From positions 85,902-149,901 of the forward strand of contig JAECUM010000834.1 of the NCBI GenBank assembly GCA_016617855.1: a stretch of DNA of 64,000 nucleotides, in the 5' to 3' direction. The number at the start of each line of letters is the position of its first letter. The stretch's first letter is position 1. Under the pieces are notes generated by a model. The model was not told the DNA's origin. It made no database searches and saw only the letters and a program-made list of their open reading frames with translations. Below, piece after piece: positions 37,070 to 48,079 of the stretch. Source of the stretch: Megalonaias nervosa. Taxonomy: Eukaryota > Mollusca > Bivalvia > Unionida > Unionidae. The position numbers and the translations under genes were made by a program.

Positions 37070-37300
37070 ATCTATTAAACAGAGAAAGTAAAGTTTTTAG
37101 TAAATTATGTTTATCGGAGAATACTCACACAGTCAAATTATTGTTAAACCCTCCAACACCTCCATACAAACGCAAGCATCCATATTGATGTATTGGTCAG
37201 CTTAAACTGGCAAATGACCAGTTGATGGGTAACCACCATGTTGTGGTAAGTGGAGGTTAAGGGCAAGAGTTTTTTCCTTGCTGTTTTTCATCTTGTTGGG
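37070..37300. repeat. Dispersed repeat block (copy 3 of 3)
   Basis: Matches 19165-19440 closely (GAGAAAGTAAA, TTTTTAGTA, TCCAACACCTCC, TTGATGTATTGGTC, AGCTTAAACTGG) and 22470-22690 less closely. Same orientation in all three. Confidence 0.6.
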
Positions 37301-37866
37301 AATGTTGGATTCAACAGGTGGCAGAACTTACTAGAAGTTAGTGTGATTGGCTTTAAAAAAATATAGTTTTACCAAGAAATTTTCTTGATAATAATGCATC
37401 ATATAATTTAAATGTCTAATTCAGGTTGGAACTTTAAAATTATGGGAATCTTTGACATGAAGCAGATTTGATTTTAAAATTATATACTTTTTATGTTGGA
37501 ATGTTCATTCTGTTCAATTTGGGGTTATAGTTGATCTTGAAAAAAATCACTTTCATTCAGGGAAACAGAGTTTGAAAAGAATTGGATTTTTTGTTTCAGA
37601 ATGTGTGAGAACTCCATGTTTAGCTTAAAGGAGACCAGAAATCAGTGGAAATATAGAATAATAATAAAAGCACTATAGAAGAAAACCTTATTCTGAAGTA
37701 TCATCTGTGACCATAATGCCAATATTTAAATATTGGCATATCTTCAAGGCACTGAATTTCCGTGACCTCATATACAAAATTTCCGCACCTATTCGGTTAC
37801 TTTTGTGATGTGACGTCATAGTAGCGACTCCAGCATCCCGACTTGCAGTTGCCAGCGTAAAAGACA

Positions 37867-38164
37867 ATGCCATTTTGCATTGCTTATGGGTGTAATGGCA
37901 CACTAAGAAAAGGCTGGGGACAATTTTCTTTTCTTTTCCAAAAGATAAAGACATAAAGAAAGTATGGATACATTATTGCAAGCAAGTCGATTTCAAACAC
38001 CATACAGCACTCTGTGCTCATTACATTTCTCAAAGGAATGTTACGAGAGTGATCTTGAAAAAATGGCTGCTTTAGGATACACAAATGCTAGGCCTAGACT
38101 AAAAGTTGGTGCTGTTCCAGACATACCATTGGATATTTTAAATCCAGGGAAAAGTGTTAAACGT
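37867..38164 (+). pseudogene. THAP domain of a transposase, frameshifted
   Basis: From the ATG at 37867 the reading is MPFCIAYGCNGTLRK, giving the first zinc pair (Cys-x4-Cys). A second frame then reads FPKDKDIKKVWIHYCKQV, the usual THAP core with its conserved Pro and Trp. A third frame reads LCSLHFSKECYESDL (Cys-x2-His pair) and ends LKVGAVPDIP, the AVP box. All C2CH ligands are present but lie in three frames, so at least two small indels have broken it. A GTGAGT at 38165 could be a donor. THAP domains bind DNA and in transposases recognise element ends. Confidence 0.85.
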
Positions 38165-38667
38165 GTGAGTTACGAAAATAGGCAAAAGGCCGAGTAAGTG
38201 ACCACATAATGCAACAATCAATTCACAGATCTTTTATCTACACCAGCAGTGCTAAAAAAAATTTGATAGCCTGACACCCGGGGTCCCTCTAATTTTAGTT
38301 CGGACCCATCCTGTATTCAAAGTGAGGTCGAAAAAAAATTTGTTTGCCTGAGGAAATGAGTAAATGTATTTTCAAGATGGTGACATGCATGCCACAACAC
38401 GGCACAATCTAAATCAAATCACCGCTGTCCTTGGTGAAACTGAGATCTGATTTTAATGAAATGGAAGCTTTGTTAAAAATAAGATTCTAAACCCCTGACA
38501 CGGTCATGTTTCGAGAAAACACAATTTTCAGTAATCTTAAAAATTTTTTTAAAAAATTTAAAAAAAAAACAACAAAAAAACCCTTTCAATCTAGGCTGGT
38601 TACATTTAGTATGTATAAATGGTAATCTGTAGTGATTGGAACTGGTATAAACTATCCCTTGGGCAGT

Positions 38668-38671
38668 TTAA
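38668..38671. repeat. TTAA target site, left of piggyBac element
   Basis: TTAA directly precedes the CCCTTTCA terminal repeat; the matching copy is at 40112-40115. Confidence 0.85.
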
Positions 38672-40111
38672 CCCTTTCAACACTGCAGACTGGTAAACCG
38701 GTCCAGAACAATAACTCCCGTTCAACACTGTAGACTGGTATTCCGGTCTAATATACCTGTCTCGTTTTGGCAATAAATTCACTGATTGGTCAATGTCTGG
38801 GATTCCCCAATAGTAAATATTTGATTTGTACATTGATTCATTTGCATAGTATTTGGATACATTCAGACTTTAAGGTAGGTTCTTTACAAGAAAGGGGGTT
38901 TTTCCGATCTATAAATGTAAGTCTTCAAAGTCGCCTAAGTACATCCAAAATGGCGGACTCGTCTGATGATGAATCAGAATTATCTGGGGATGAAATAATT
39001 GAAAATATTGGCAATTTTGATCTTGTAAAGATAAATCAAGAAGAGAGGGAACATATACAACAAGAGTGGTGCGATATTGTTGGTGACAGTGATGACGATG
39101 AGGAATTTGAAGGTTTTGAACTCGCCGATGTGTACGAGACACCTGAATTTTGTCAGTGGACAAAATCTCCATCGGAATGTAATATTCACACATTTTCCGA
39201 ACATGTAGGTCCAACAGAAGTATTTGATGGATCAGGAACACAGCTTGAATATTTTCAGCAATTTTATAGCGACTCTGTTTTCAGAAATAGCAAGATTTAC
39301 AAATACCAATGCACACACCTGAAGCGAGAGACTGACCCAAATCAACACAAAGGTGTTTGGACTGATGTCACGTTATCAGAAATAAAAGGCATTTTATGGC
39401 CTGTTGATAATGATGGAAGTTACGAAATTCGACAGAGATGAACTGTATTGGTATAAGAGTGAGAAATTCTGGCTTGTTGGATCAAATTTTGGAGAAATTA
39501 TGTCACGTGACAGGTTTGTCCAGGTAAAATGCTCCTGCATTTCAGTGATGATACCAGTCAAAATCTTCAAGGTGACAAATTGCACAAAATACTGCCTTGG
39601 ATGTTTGCTAAATTAATCTGGTTCACAGTCAAAATGTGTGTTTTATTTCATCTTTATTTCCATTGAAATGAACTTAAAACCTTGTATACTTCAGGTTTTA
39701 AATACCTGTAGAAATATCGCTAACACACCTTTGGATTTGCTTGAATTTTGAGTCAACATTGCATTTATTCAAGCCTTGATTTGTAAGAACACCACAGTGG
39801 ATCAAAAACAGACCACATATTACTCTTTAAACACTTTAATCAACATTTTACAGAGAATACAGTGAAAATACCTTTAACTTACCTTTTGATTTACCTGTAT
39901 AATCATCTGTATGAGAATAAACCTGCTTATGAGAATATTTTCAGAAACCTGAATTTGTCTTCTTTACAATGGTACCAAATATGTATACCTATCACAAGAA
40001 ATGAAATTAATACAAGTCATTGAAAATATGTTGCCTGCATTTTTTAAGATCTTGAAAGTTACTTAGTGTTGAATGGTAGTCTTCCCTTGTAGTTACTTAG
40101 TGGTGAAAGGG
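38672..40111 (+). mobile_element. piggyBac-like DNA transposon, internally deleted, nested
   Basis: The ends read CCCTTTCAACACT (left) and, reverse-complemented, CCCTTTCACCACT (right), flanked by TTAA on both sides, as for the piggyBac superfamily. Sub-terminal repeats of TTCAACACTGYAGACTGGTA occur twice on the left, with a TAGTGTTGAATGGTAG counterpart on the right. Inside is a broken N-terminal part of a piggyBac transposase (38950-39618). At 1440 bp it is shorter than an autonomous element, because the catalytic core is missing. It sits inside the THAP-encoding element, so it arrived later. Confidence 0.88.
38950..39618 (+). pseudogene. piggyBac-like transposase, N-terminal part, frameshifted
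   Basis: From ATG at 38950 the frame reads MADSSDDESELSGDEIIEN, an acidic N-terminus typical of piggyBac transposases. It continues to GPTEVFDGSGTQLEYFQQFY and VWTDVTLSEIKGIL (the start of the DDE_Tnp_1_7 domain), up to a stop at 39441. After a frameshift near 39400 it reads YKSEKFWLVGSNFGEIMSRD. After another near 39535 it reads HFSDDTSQNLQGDKLHKILP and WMFAKLI. The MSRDRF box is diagnostic. The three catalytic aspartates that should follow are absent. No function is expected. Confidence 0.88.
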
Positions 40112-40115
40112 TTAA
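40112..40115. repeat. TTAA target site, right of piggyBac element
   Basis: Matches the TTAA at 38668-38671. Confidence 0.85.
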
Positions 40116-42330
40116 ATAGCAGCGATTAAAAGAAAAGAGGTCAGGTATAAAATCAAAGTTTCACATTAACTGGCTGACAATTGAAATTGGGTGGAGGCAG
40201 CTGTTGACCCCACCCCCTTGCCCCAATGTGCGAGCGCTCAAGGGACCCACCATTTCTCCCTGTGATACGCCTTATAATCTCCCAGGACAAGCCCCTTTTT
40301 CATATTCTGGTCAGCTGTGGCTAAACTGCAAAATAGCTGAAGTTTTGACTTCTACACAAGCAATAAAGCCAGTGTGACTAATTAACAGTTAATCCTTATC
40401 CTTGTATTTATCTTACCTTATTTCCTTAGGTTTAAGTCTTAAGACATGTAACACTGTTTACTGAATGAAAATGTTTATTCTAAATTAAATTTTGGGGGGC
40501 ACATATACTGCATGGTATATTTTGTTTTATTCCTTCTTTTAATTTAATTATGGTAATTAAACTTTACATATACGGTAGAGGAATGTTGGGTGTTAACTGG
40601 CCGAGTTTCTTGGGCGGAAATGGAGATGCGATTTTGTTTGCAGAGAAAATGACACGGCATTCACAGTGATCATTCATGAGATTTAAGCTAATTGGTGACA
40701 ATTTTATTTTTTTCAATTTTTTGTTACTATAGTACTGTTGTAGTGGTTTTTAAAAAATCTGAAATTTACGTGAATAATGTTTAATCTTAACATTCTATTT
40801 ATTGAAGAAAGAACTGTTGTGTGATATTGATTATTTCATCCAGTACTAAATTTAGACATAGCGATGCCCTGAGCTATGGGAAGCTGTAGAGCCCTATTTG
40901 ATATAAAATAAATTTGAGAGACCCCTTCAAACTGTGAGGCCATAAGCTGTAGCTTGTTTAGCTTATGTCTAAATCCGGAACTGATTTCATCACTACAGTA
41001 TTCACAAGTGATAAAATAGAATATGGCATCTGTGGATTGCATACATTATATCTATATATGTATGGTTTGGTGTTGTTTTTTTTCTTCTGAGAAATGAAAT
41101 TTACTGACATAATGTAATAATGGGGAGTTCTCTGCAAAAAATCGGGAGATATTACTAGATCGGGAGGTAGGTGTGGAAATACCTCCCAAATTGGGAGGTT
41201 TTTCTCCTGGATTGATAGTTGACAGGTATGAACTGTCTGGTTTTGTGGAATTACAGTTAGGGTTTGTGAGTTCATTGAAATCACCAGCCCTGGGCTTGTG
41301 CCTAAAAAAATTTTCTTTGAGCACTGACCAGTACAGAACATAAACTATAATACCAGACATGTATATATTATCACATTTGTCAATATGCTAACTGTAGCCA
41401 CCATGTAAAATACACTGTAATTGAACCATAAGAAGGAAGCTTCTTAATGTTTAAATTAATTCCTTATGATTTCTGCTTTGCAGATTTATTTGTGGGGGTT
41501 TTTTTGGTGAAAAACTAATGCTTAAGTTACGACTGATGAAAACCATTTTCAATACCTTTTACACCTCCCAGGTAATGGATATTGTTTCACACACAAATCT
41601 GTACCCGTACTAGTCTCTTCACCCAGAATTCAGTATTATCTCTCAGTGTTTCAGTGTTGGATGTATATTTTCAAAATATTAGTCCTTAGGTAGTGTGTTT
41701 GTGGTAGGTAATGAATATGTCATTTACATATAATACGACTGAATCTCATCCTTCTTGAATGAATCTATTGCATTGTGGTAAATTTTTAATTTTTACATTG
41801 GGCACCATCACTTAATCCTTATCAAATTTTTGCACAGCACACTGTATAATTATTTATTTTAAAATTACATTGCTTTTTTTAAATTCTTTACACACAGTTC
41901 AGCAGATACATTTATGAGCATCTCTCGGAAACAGATTCAACTTTTTAATGTGCAACCCAAATCTGGTCTCCTTCTGTCTGTCTTGCTCGTTATGTTTCTG
42001 TTTCTGTTTGAGGACTGGCTAGTACTGCGTCACGGAACCACGTGATCTGTTGTCTCATCAAAACTCGGAAAAACTTTATTTACGGAATCGTGGTTTCTTC
42101 CGTGCATTATAATCACTACCCTCCTATGATATGTAATTTATAAACATTACAGTCGAATTAAAATTTGTAGAGAATTATATACACAAAAGAAAATTTTTTA
42201 TTTCTGGTCTCCTTTAAACACTTAGTTTTAAAAATTCATACCCTGTACAACAAATTATAGTGCTGTTTTAGAGAAAATGCATGCATCTTGTAATTGAGGC
42301 AGTTGTGTACAATATAAATTCATTTTTCAG

Positions 42331-42427
42331 CAGGGTTTGGAGGTCTGGAAAGCATGCCTATGACAGTAATGAAGTGTCCTCAGTGTGGGCAGGATATGCA
42401 GCTGAAAAGCAAGAAAAATAATAAGGG
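42331..42427 (+). CDS. TOP3A: TOP3A exon 12: first zinc ribbon, with tandem CAGCAG acceptor
   Basis: The acceptor reads TTTTTCAGCAG, so splicing may occur at 42331 or three bases later at 42334; both keep the frame and differ by one Ala codon. The donor is GG|GTATGG (phase 2). The exon codes for MPMTVMKCPQCGQDMQLKSK followed by KNNK. Cys-x2-Cys is the first half of a topoisomerase C4 zinc ribbon. It lies only about 115 bases downstream of the transposon end. Confidence 0.93.
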
Positions 42428-43294
42428 GTATGGATGGAAAGCTTCTGTTTGAAAATGTGAGGAGTAATGGGGGTCTTGCTGGAGTAAAAACTCAGGGGAA
42501 AATGACTTCTCCCTCTTGTCTAAATAGGGAGATTTGATGGGAAAATGTTTAGAAGTGAGTTGTAGCTGGAAAATAATTTTTTTTATTGACAGCTGGTATT
42601 TTATTGGCTCTGCAAGTTAAATAGTATTAAAATGTACAAAATAGTTTTAATTGTTTAAAAATAATTGAATATGAAAAGAAGATAACATATCAAGCAAATT
42701 AAAGGTTTTTTGAAATTTTGCAAGGTTCAGTTTGTATATAATTTGAGATCCATTATGCATAGTTGATACAGATATAATGTAAATTTAGCTGTTTTGTTTA
42801 GATAGTGAATGTTGTATTCTTGCATGCCAAACTAGGCTCAGAAATCATAAAAATGTATGTTTGCATTCTAAACAACCAATCATAAAAAAGTTACTTTTGC
42901 TTTATTGACTGAGAATTCAAATTGTTACTTGAGATCATGCTAAAATGATTATGGCTAGAATATCAGATTCCCATACTTAAATTTATTGCAATATTAATTG
43001 TGTTTGTTATTTTGACAAGGAAATAATTTATAAGTTGTAATCTCTCAGTCCAAAAAAGGTCTGTTTATCTTAAATAATATGACATTCATAATAATTTGAA
43101 TAGAGGAGAAGCACCATTAGTAACAAAACAGTTAAGAATCGAGTGAAGATATTTGAAGACTAACGTAAGTACCATAAACTATTTATGAAGATTATATATG
43201 GATAAGAAGTACTTAAATTTGATCGATGTAGTAGAACTTAAAATTAAATTAATGGCTCAGTTTGACATAATTAGCACCAGCCTTTCTTTTCTAG
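42428..43294 (+). other. TOP3A: TOP3A intron 12
   Basis: AT-rich; no recognisable gene or repeat. Confidence 0.65.
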
Positions 43295-43394
43295 GTATTA
43301 CATAGGTTGTATTGGATATCCAACCTGTAGAAAAGCTGTATGGTTACCAGATTCTGTGGTGGAAACCAGAGTATTAGATGACACTTGCCCACAG
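43295..43394 (+). CDS. TOP3A: TOP3A exon 13: first zinc ribbon, second half
   Basis: Acceptor TTTTCTAG, donor CAG|GTAAGA, ends in phase 0. It codes for YYIGCIGYPTCRKAVWLPDS and VVETRVLDDTCPQ. GCIGYPTC completes the first zinc ribbon and the terminal CPQ|CG opens the second. AVWLPDSV is highly conserved. Confidence 0.95.
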
Positions 43395-43834
43395 GTAAGA
43401 GTGGAACTTCAGAATTTGTATAATGTATTAGCCATTTTTGCTCTGACTATAATGATAGAAAGATAAAATATTGCTGAATATATTGTTTCTAAACAGTTTA
43501 ACAGATTTATTGTATTTAGAAAACTTAACCTTAGAAATTGTATTATTGACTAGTGTTTTCTGCATTGATGCTGATATATGAAAGTCATCAATAAATAAAT
43601 ATTTTGAATTATATTGCAGAATTCAGCATTTCTATTATGAAAGATATAATGGATTAACACTCACGATTTTAGGATTATATTTTTCATAATTTTGTGCCTA
43701 ATATGCCTTTTATGCCTAGCATGCCTACTATTCATTTTCCTGGTGGGAGCCTGAGATTTTCTGTGGAACAGGAATTAAATTTTTTTAATTTATAATGAAC
43801 TTTTTTTTCAAATAATATAATGGATATTATAGAT

Positions 43835-43836
<2 letters not shown>

Positions 43837-43869
<33 letters not shown>
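43837..43869. repeat. Poly-T run
   Basis: About 33 T residues directly before the SINE head. Confidence 0.95.
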
Positions 43870-43872
<3 letters not shown>

Positions 43873-44185
43873 CCGTTCCGGTGGCCTAGTGGTTAGAGCA
43901 TCCACCTGGATGGGGAGGTCGTGGGTTCGATCCCCGGTCAGTCATACAAAGACTTACACAAAAATGGTACTAACAGCTGCCTCGCTTGGCGCTCAGCATT
44001 AAGAGGTTAGTGTTAGGACTGTTAGTGTTACCCTGGTGTCAGGGTAATGTGACTAGGTGGGACATCATGCTACATGTCCGTGGCATGATGCCCCAGTGCT
44101 AGACATCACTATAAACTGCCACACTGCAGACATCGTAGCGATATGACTGAAAAATTGTTAAAGCTATGTTAAAAATCATAATCAC
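43870..44185 (+). mobile_element. tRNA-derived SINE, copy 3
   Basis: Head with GGTGGCCTAGTGGTTAGAGC (box A zone) and GGTTCGATCCCC (box B, about 43925). The body matches copies 1 and 2 (GACTTACACAAAAATGGTAC, CTCAGCATTAAGAGGTTAGT, TAGACATCACTATAAACTGC). The 3' end is AATCATAATCACATCACAT. No certain target duplication is seen next to the poly-T run. Confidence 0.9.
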
Positions 44186-44241
44186 ATCACATAGAACACT
44201 TTTTTTCAAGGTAGTTGGGGTTGGGATTTCCCTCTATAGCC

Positions 44242-44245
<4 letters not shown>

Positions 44246-44277
<32 letters not shown>
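44246..44277. repeat. (CT)n microsatellite
   Basis: CT run followed by about eleven C residues. Confidence 0.95.
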
Positions 44278-44279
<2 letters not shown>

Positions 44280-44339
44280 CCCCCCCCCGCACCATTTAAA
44301 TGGTCATTCCCCAAGGTGGAATTTATAATGTTATGATAT

Positions 44340-45960
44340 TTGTCTCCAAATGATCCATTTGTTCCTTATTATATTTCTTCACACTAACTCAAGTTCTCCA
44401 ATATTTCTAAATTTGTAAAAAGCTTGCATTTTGAATAAGTAAGAAGTCTATCAAGTTTGGTGTCAAAAGGTCCAAGTTTAAGATCACTGTGAATTAAAGA
44501 AGAAAAATAGCATTAACACAAGAACATCAGTTCTACATCACAGACCTGGATCAAACTTTGTGGATGGCTTGCACTTGGGCTAAGGGAGAAGGCTATCAGT
44601 TTTATAGTTTAAAGGTCAAAGGTCAAGGTTATTTTAACCAGAAGAAAAATGGTTTCTGCATAATATCTTGAACTCTATATCACAGACCTTGTTGCCTTTG
44701 ATTTGGGGGTTAGAAAGTCTAGGCTCAAGGTAAACTGATTGAAAATGTTACTATGTTATTTGCACAAAAATGTTAGTTCTTTACCAGATACCTTCACCAA
44801 AGTTTGTGAATGGCTTACACTTTGGGTAAGAAAGAAGTATGTTAATGTTGGGGTCACAAGATCAAAAGTCAGAGTCACTGTGACTGAAAGAAAAAAAAAA
44901 TAAAAGTGTTTTTTTGCATAATAACTTTTGTTCTTGATACATATCTTGAGCAATGTTAGTTTTTGGGGTCTGAAGTTCAGATGTCACATTCGTGGAAATA
45001 GGGAGTCAGCCATGCTCTACTAGTGCCTGAATGAAGGACTAGAGGTTGCTGTTTAATGTACCATTCTCAGTACTCTTGTTGTTAGGTAGGTACTCCAGCC
45101 ATAAGGCAGACTGTATTATTTTACGATGTTGTCTCTCTGTCCATCCGTCCATCCATACATCCATACCAATTTGATTTGAGGGCAACAACTTAATGGGTTT
45201 TTTTGCCATATAAAGTTACCAAACTTTGTGAATGGCTTGCACTTGGGATAAGGAAGAACCATATTTTTTTGGGCTCAAAATGTCAAAGATTTAGATCACT
45301 ATGACTGAAAGAAGGAACACTGCTTCTGCACAATAACTCAAGTGTTCCACCATCTACAGTTACCAACCATTGATGAGAGCTGGCACTTGGGGGAAGGAAG
45401 AATCCTATCAGTTTCAGGGTCAAAAGGTTATTGGTCTGTGACAGAGAAGAAAACTTGTTTTTGCATAATATTTTAAGATCCTTCACCGTCTGCGGTTGCT
45501 ATACATTTTTGATGGTTTGCATTTGGGGTAAGGAAGAAGTCTCTCAGTATTAGGCAGAAAACATCAAAGGGCAAGTTCACACTGACTGAAGAGGAGAGTT
45601 GTTTCTACACCAACAGCTTCAGTTCTCCATCTATGGTTATAAATCTTTATGGATGGGTTGCACTTGATCATAGGAAAAATCCAATTGATTTTGGAATCAA
45701 AATGTCAAAAGCCAAGGTTACTGACTGAAAGAATAAAAATGGTTTCTGCTCAGTTAAATTAGTTTGACATTACAGCCATGGCCCAAACATTGTAGATGGC
45801 TTGCACCTAGTGTAAGTAAGAGACCTATTGATTTTGGGGTCAAAAGGACAAAAGTCAAGGTCACTGTGTCTGAAAAAAAAAAATGGTTTCTGTGCAGAAA
45901 TTTCAGTTATCTAACGTAGAGGACTATTGAGTATGGGGCAGGCTGTTCGCAGTATTCTTG
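44340..45960. repeat. Degenerate tandem array, period about 140 bp (family B)
   Basis: The string TTTGTGAATGGCTTGCACTT and variants recur at about 44555, 44802, 45224, 45366, 45508, 45648 and 45787; the last five are spaced 139-142 apart. Each unit also carries GGGGTCAAAAGGTCAAAGGT-like and CACTGTGACTGAAAGAA-like strings and ATGGTTTCTGCAC. Diverged units recur at 50100-50800. The 5' unit at 45000-45180 differs and includes AGTACTCTTGTT, a string also near the end of family A. Confidence 0.75.
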
Positions 45961-46054
45961 TTTTAAGTTTTCCTCAGTTTTGGTTTCTTTGTTTATGGAA
46001 TAATTAAGACATGAGACAAATGGAACCACGGTATACTTCGTAACTTTCTTTTAG

Positions 46055-46125
46055 TGTGGACCAGATGTACACAGAATCAAATTCAAGTTCAAGAAAGGAT
46101 CAGTACCCCCAACAATATCGTTAGA
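46055..46125 (+). CDS. TOP3A: TOP3A exon 14: second zinc ribbon
   Basis: Acceptor TTCTTTTAG, donor GA|GTAAGT (phase 2). It codes for CGPDVHRIKFKFKKGSVPPT and ISL, matching KLKFKRGSLPPTMPLE in human. The first Cys pairs with CPQ of exon 13 to make Cys-x2-Cys. Confidence 0.95.
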
Positions 46126-48079
46126 GTAAGTACATTTTTCTAGAGTGGTGCAGTTAGATCTGTTGGCAATTAATTCTAAATTTTGTGAGTTTTTGTTAAA
46201 GTTTAAAGTACATTTATATTGGCATGATAAAATAATTTAGCAAAATTTTCCTCACTTTATTTGTTTCTGAGTGGAAAATATTCAGTGATCCTTTGGGTTC
46301 ATTATAAATGGGTTCCACAGAACTTTTGTTAGATACAATTAACATATGAACAGAAATCAATATTTGTTGTGTATTCGTTTATAACGTTTACATGTAAAAG
46401 TCTTTGGCTTCAAAAAAAATCCACTGTCAAGCATGTTTGACTTGTGAAGTTATTTACATGATACATTATTTTTTAATGGATATTTCATTATGAGAAATTG
46501 AAATATATGAGTAGGAGAAAAATATCGCCATAGTGGCAGTACCTCTTTGATCACCACAGTGGCAATATCACTTTCAGAACTACCTCCTTTTCCACTTAGG
46601 AGGTATTTGTTTTTCAGTTAGGAAGTGCATCCACCCTTATGTATGTTCTTCAGACCTGTATTTCCATATTTAGACCTCCTTTATTTTTTCCTCTCATTTT
46701 TCTCTCTCCCCTCCCCGCCAATCAGGATGATTAGATCTTAAAAAGTGTAAAGACTGCTGATGCTCTAGAATAAATCGATTTAATCAGTGAAAAAGCTCCA
46801 TCACAAAATGCATAAATATTAACCCCTAACAACAAAAGCAGGCTTCAGGTATTCACTGTTATAATTAGTTTTCCACGTGAATCATGCAAATTGTCAGAGA
46901 CCGAACTTATATGACCATTTGCTATTCGATATTCTGTGTCACCAATACAGTATTGTACACCTGTTACACTCAGCAACAAATGGTACATATTTTTAAGAAA
47001 AACTGTTGATTACACATTAGAATGAAAGTGTTTATGTAGCAATTTTAACAGTCATAATCATGTAAGAAAATGATGGAGAATCAGGCATTGGTTGGTGTCC
47101 ATTACAAAGTGAAATTAAGTGACAGTCAAAACTTGAGTGCAGTGTCTGTTACCAAAATAGACTGCAAACCTGCCAACAAACACAATTCACATCTGAAGGT
47201 AGAAATAAAAGAAATTAGCAGCAAAAATCCTTACAAGTAAACTCACGATCATTAAAATCTGTTGTTTTATGTTTTAAAATCTGTTGTGTTATGGGTTTGG
47301 TTTGGTGATTTACTGCACAGCAGCACAAGTTGGTTATTTAATGCTGACCCAATTGGAGTCAATTGCTTTGGTTAAGGACACACCATGGTAGCTGACCCAT
47401 ACTGATAATGATGGTAGCATGAGTCCATCATGCTAACTACTTAGCCACTGTAACTCCCATTAGGCTCTAAAGTTTGATGGAGCATTCTGTCATGTTGCTG
47501 TAGTACCCTGCCACAGCAATGTCCATTGTAATAATCTTTTGGAAGAAAGGATTAAGAAAAATTTTTAAAATCTCCTCATTTTCACAAGAAAATGTTCATC
47601 AGTTTGACAAAATACACAATTTAAAGCATTATATGTACAATCAAAATTTGTAAAAAGGCACTGTCCTAAAATTATTGTAAAATTTTGAACTTCTTTTATC
47701 AAGGTAGTAATGCAGCTATTAAAAAGCATTGACACAGAATGGTGAAACATGAAAATCAATGGTTTTTACCTTTAAAAAGATATTACACATAGCTCCCATT
47801 TGTTCCATATTTTGGACCTGGGTATGTTTTTCTTGTTAAAAGCTGTTTTTTAATTTAAAAAATTAAATAAAAATTTTCTTTGCAATTTTCTCTTTGGAAC
47901 GGGCAACTGTTCCATTTTGAGAGTAAATGTATTGCATGTATATAGCGATAGAGAGTTCTAAAATATGATTGGTTCATTCAAAATTGAGGCTACCATGCCA
48001 GTCTTTAACCACCTTATTGAATGAGCAAAGAACTGCCACTATCACTGTATCTCATCTTCATAATATTCAACTTCTAGTC

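Larger units (their letters stand above)
37629..42213 (+). mobile_element. Kolobok-like (THAP-encoding) DNA transposon, TTAA-flanked, decayed
   Basis: The left end AGGAGACCAGAAAT is repeated in reverse complement at the right end (14 of 14 match), and TTAA sits directly outside both ends (37625-37628 and 42214-42217). The total is 4585 bp, of which 1440 bp is a nested piggyBac insert. Near the left end the + strand codes for a THAP zinc-finger domain with two frameshifts. TTAA target sites plus THAP-bearing transposases are features of the Kolobok superfamily. The DDE core is not recognisable, so the element looks dead. It lies wholly inside TOP3A intron 11. Confidence 0.82.
35527..42330 (+). 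other. TOP3A: TOP3A intron 11, with nested transposons
   Basis: Most of this 6.8-kb intron is a 4.6-kb TTAA-flanked THAP-encoding transposon (37629-42213) that itself contains a 1440-bp piggyBac element (38672-40111). A dispersed repeat block lies at 37070-37300. The stretch 35527-37069 shows no recognisable gene. Confidence 0.75.
43395..46054 (+). other. TOP3A: TOP3A intron 13
   Basis: Holds a poly-T run (43837-43869), SINE copy 3 (43870-44185), a CT microsatellite (44246-44277) with a C-run, and the family B ~140-bp array (44340-45960). Nothing coding is seen. Confidence 0.7.

Noticed and set aside
40958..41360. Overlapping minus-strand open frames of 127 and 102 codons
   Set aside because: They overlap a decayed GGGAGG-rich repeat related to an inverted-repeat element; no protein family recognised.
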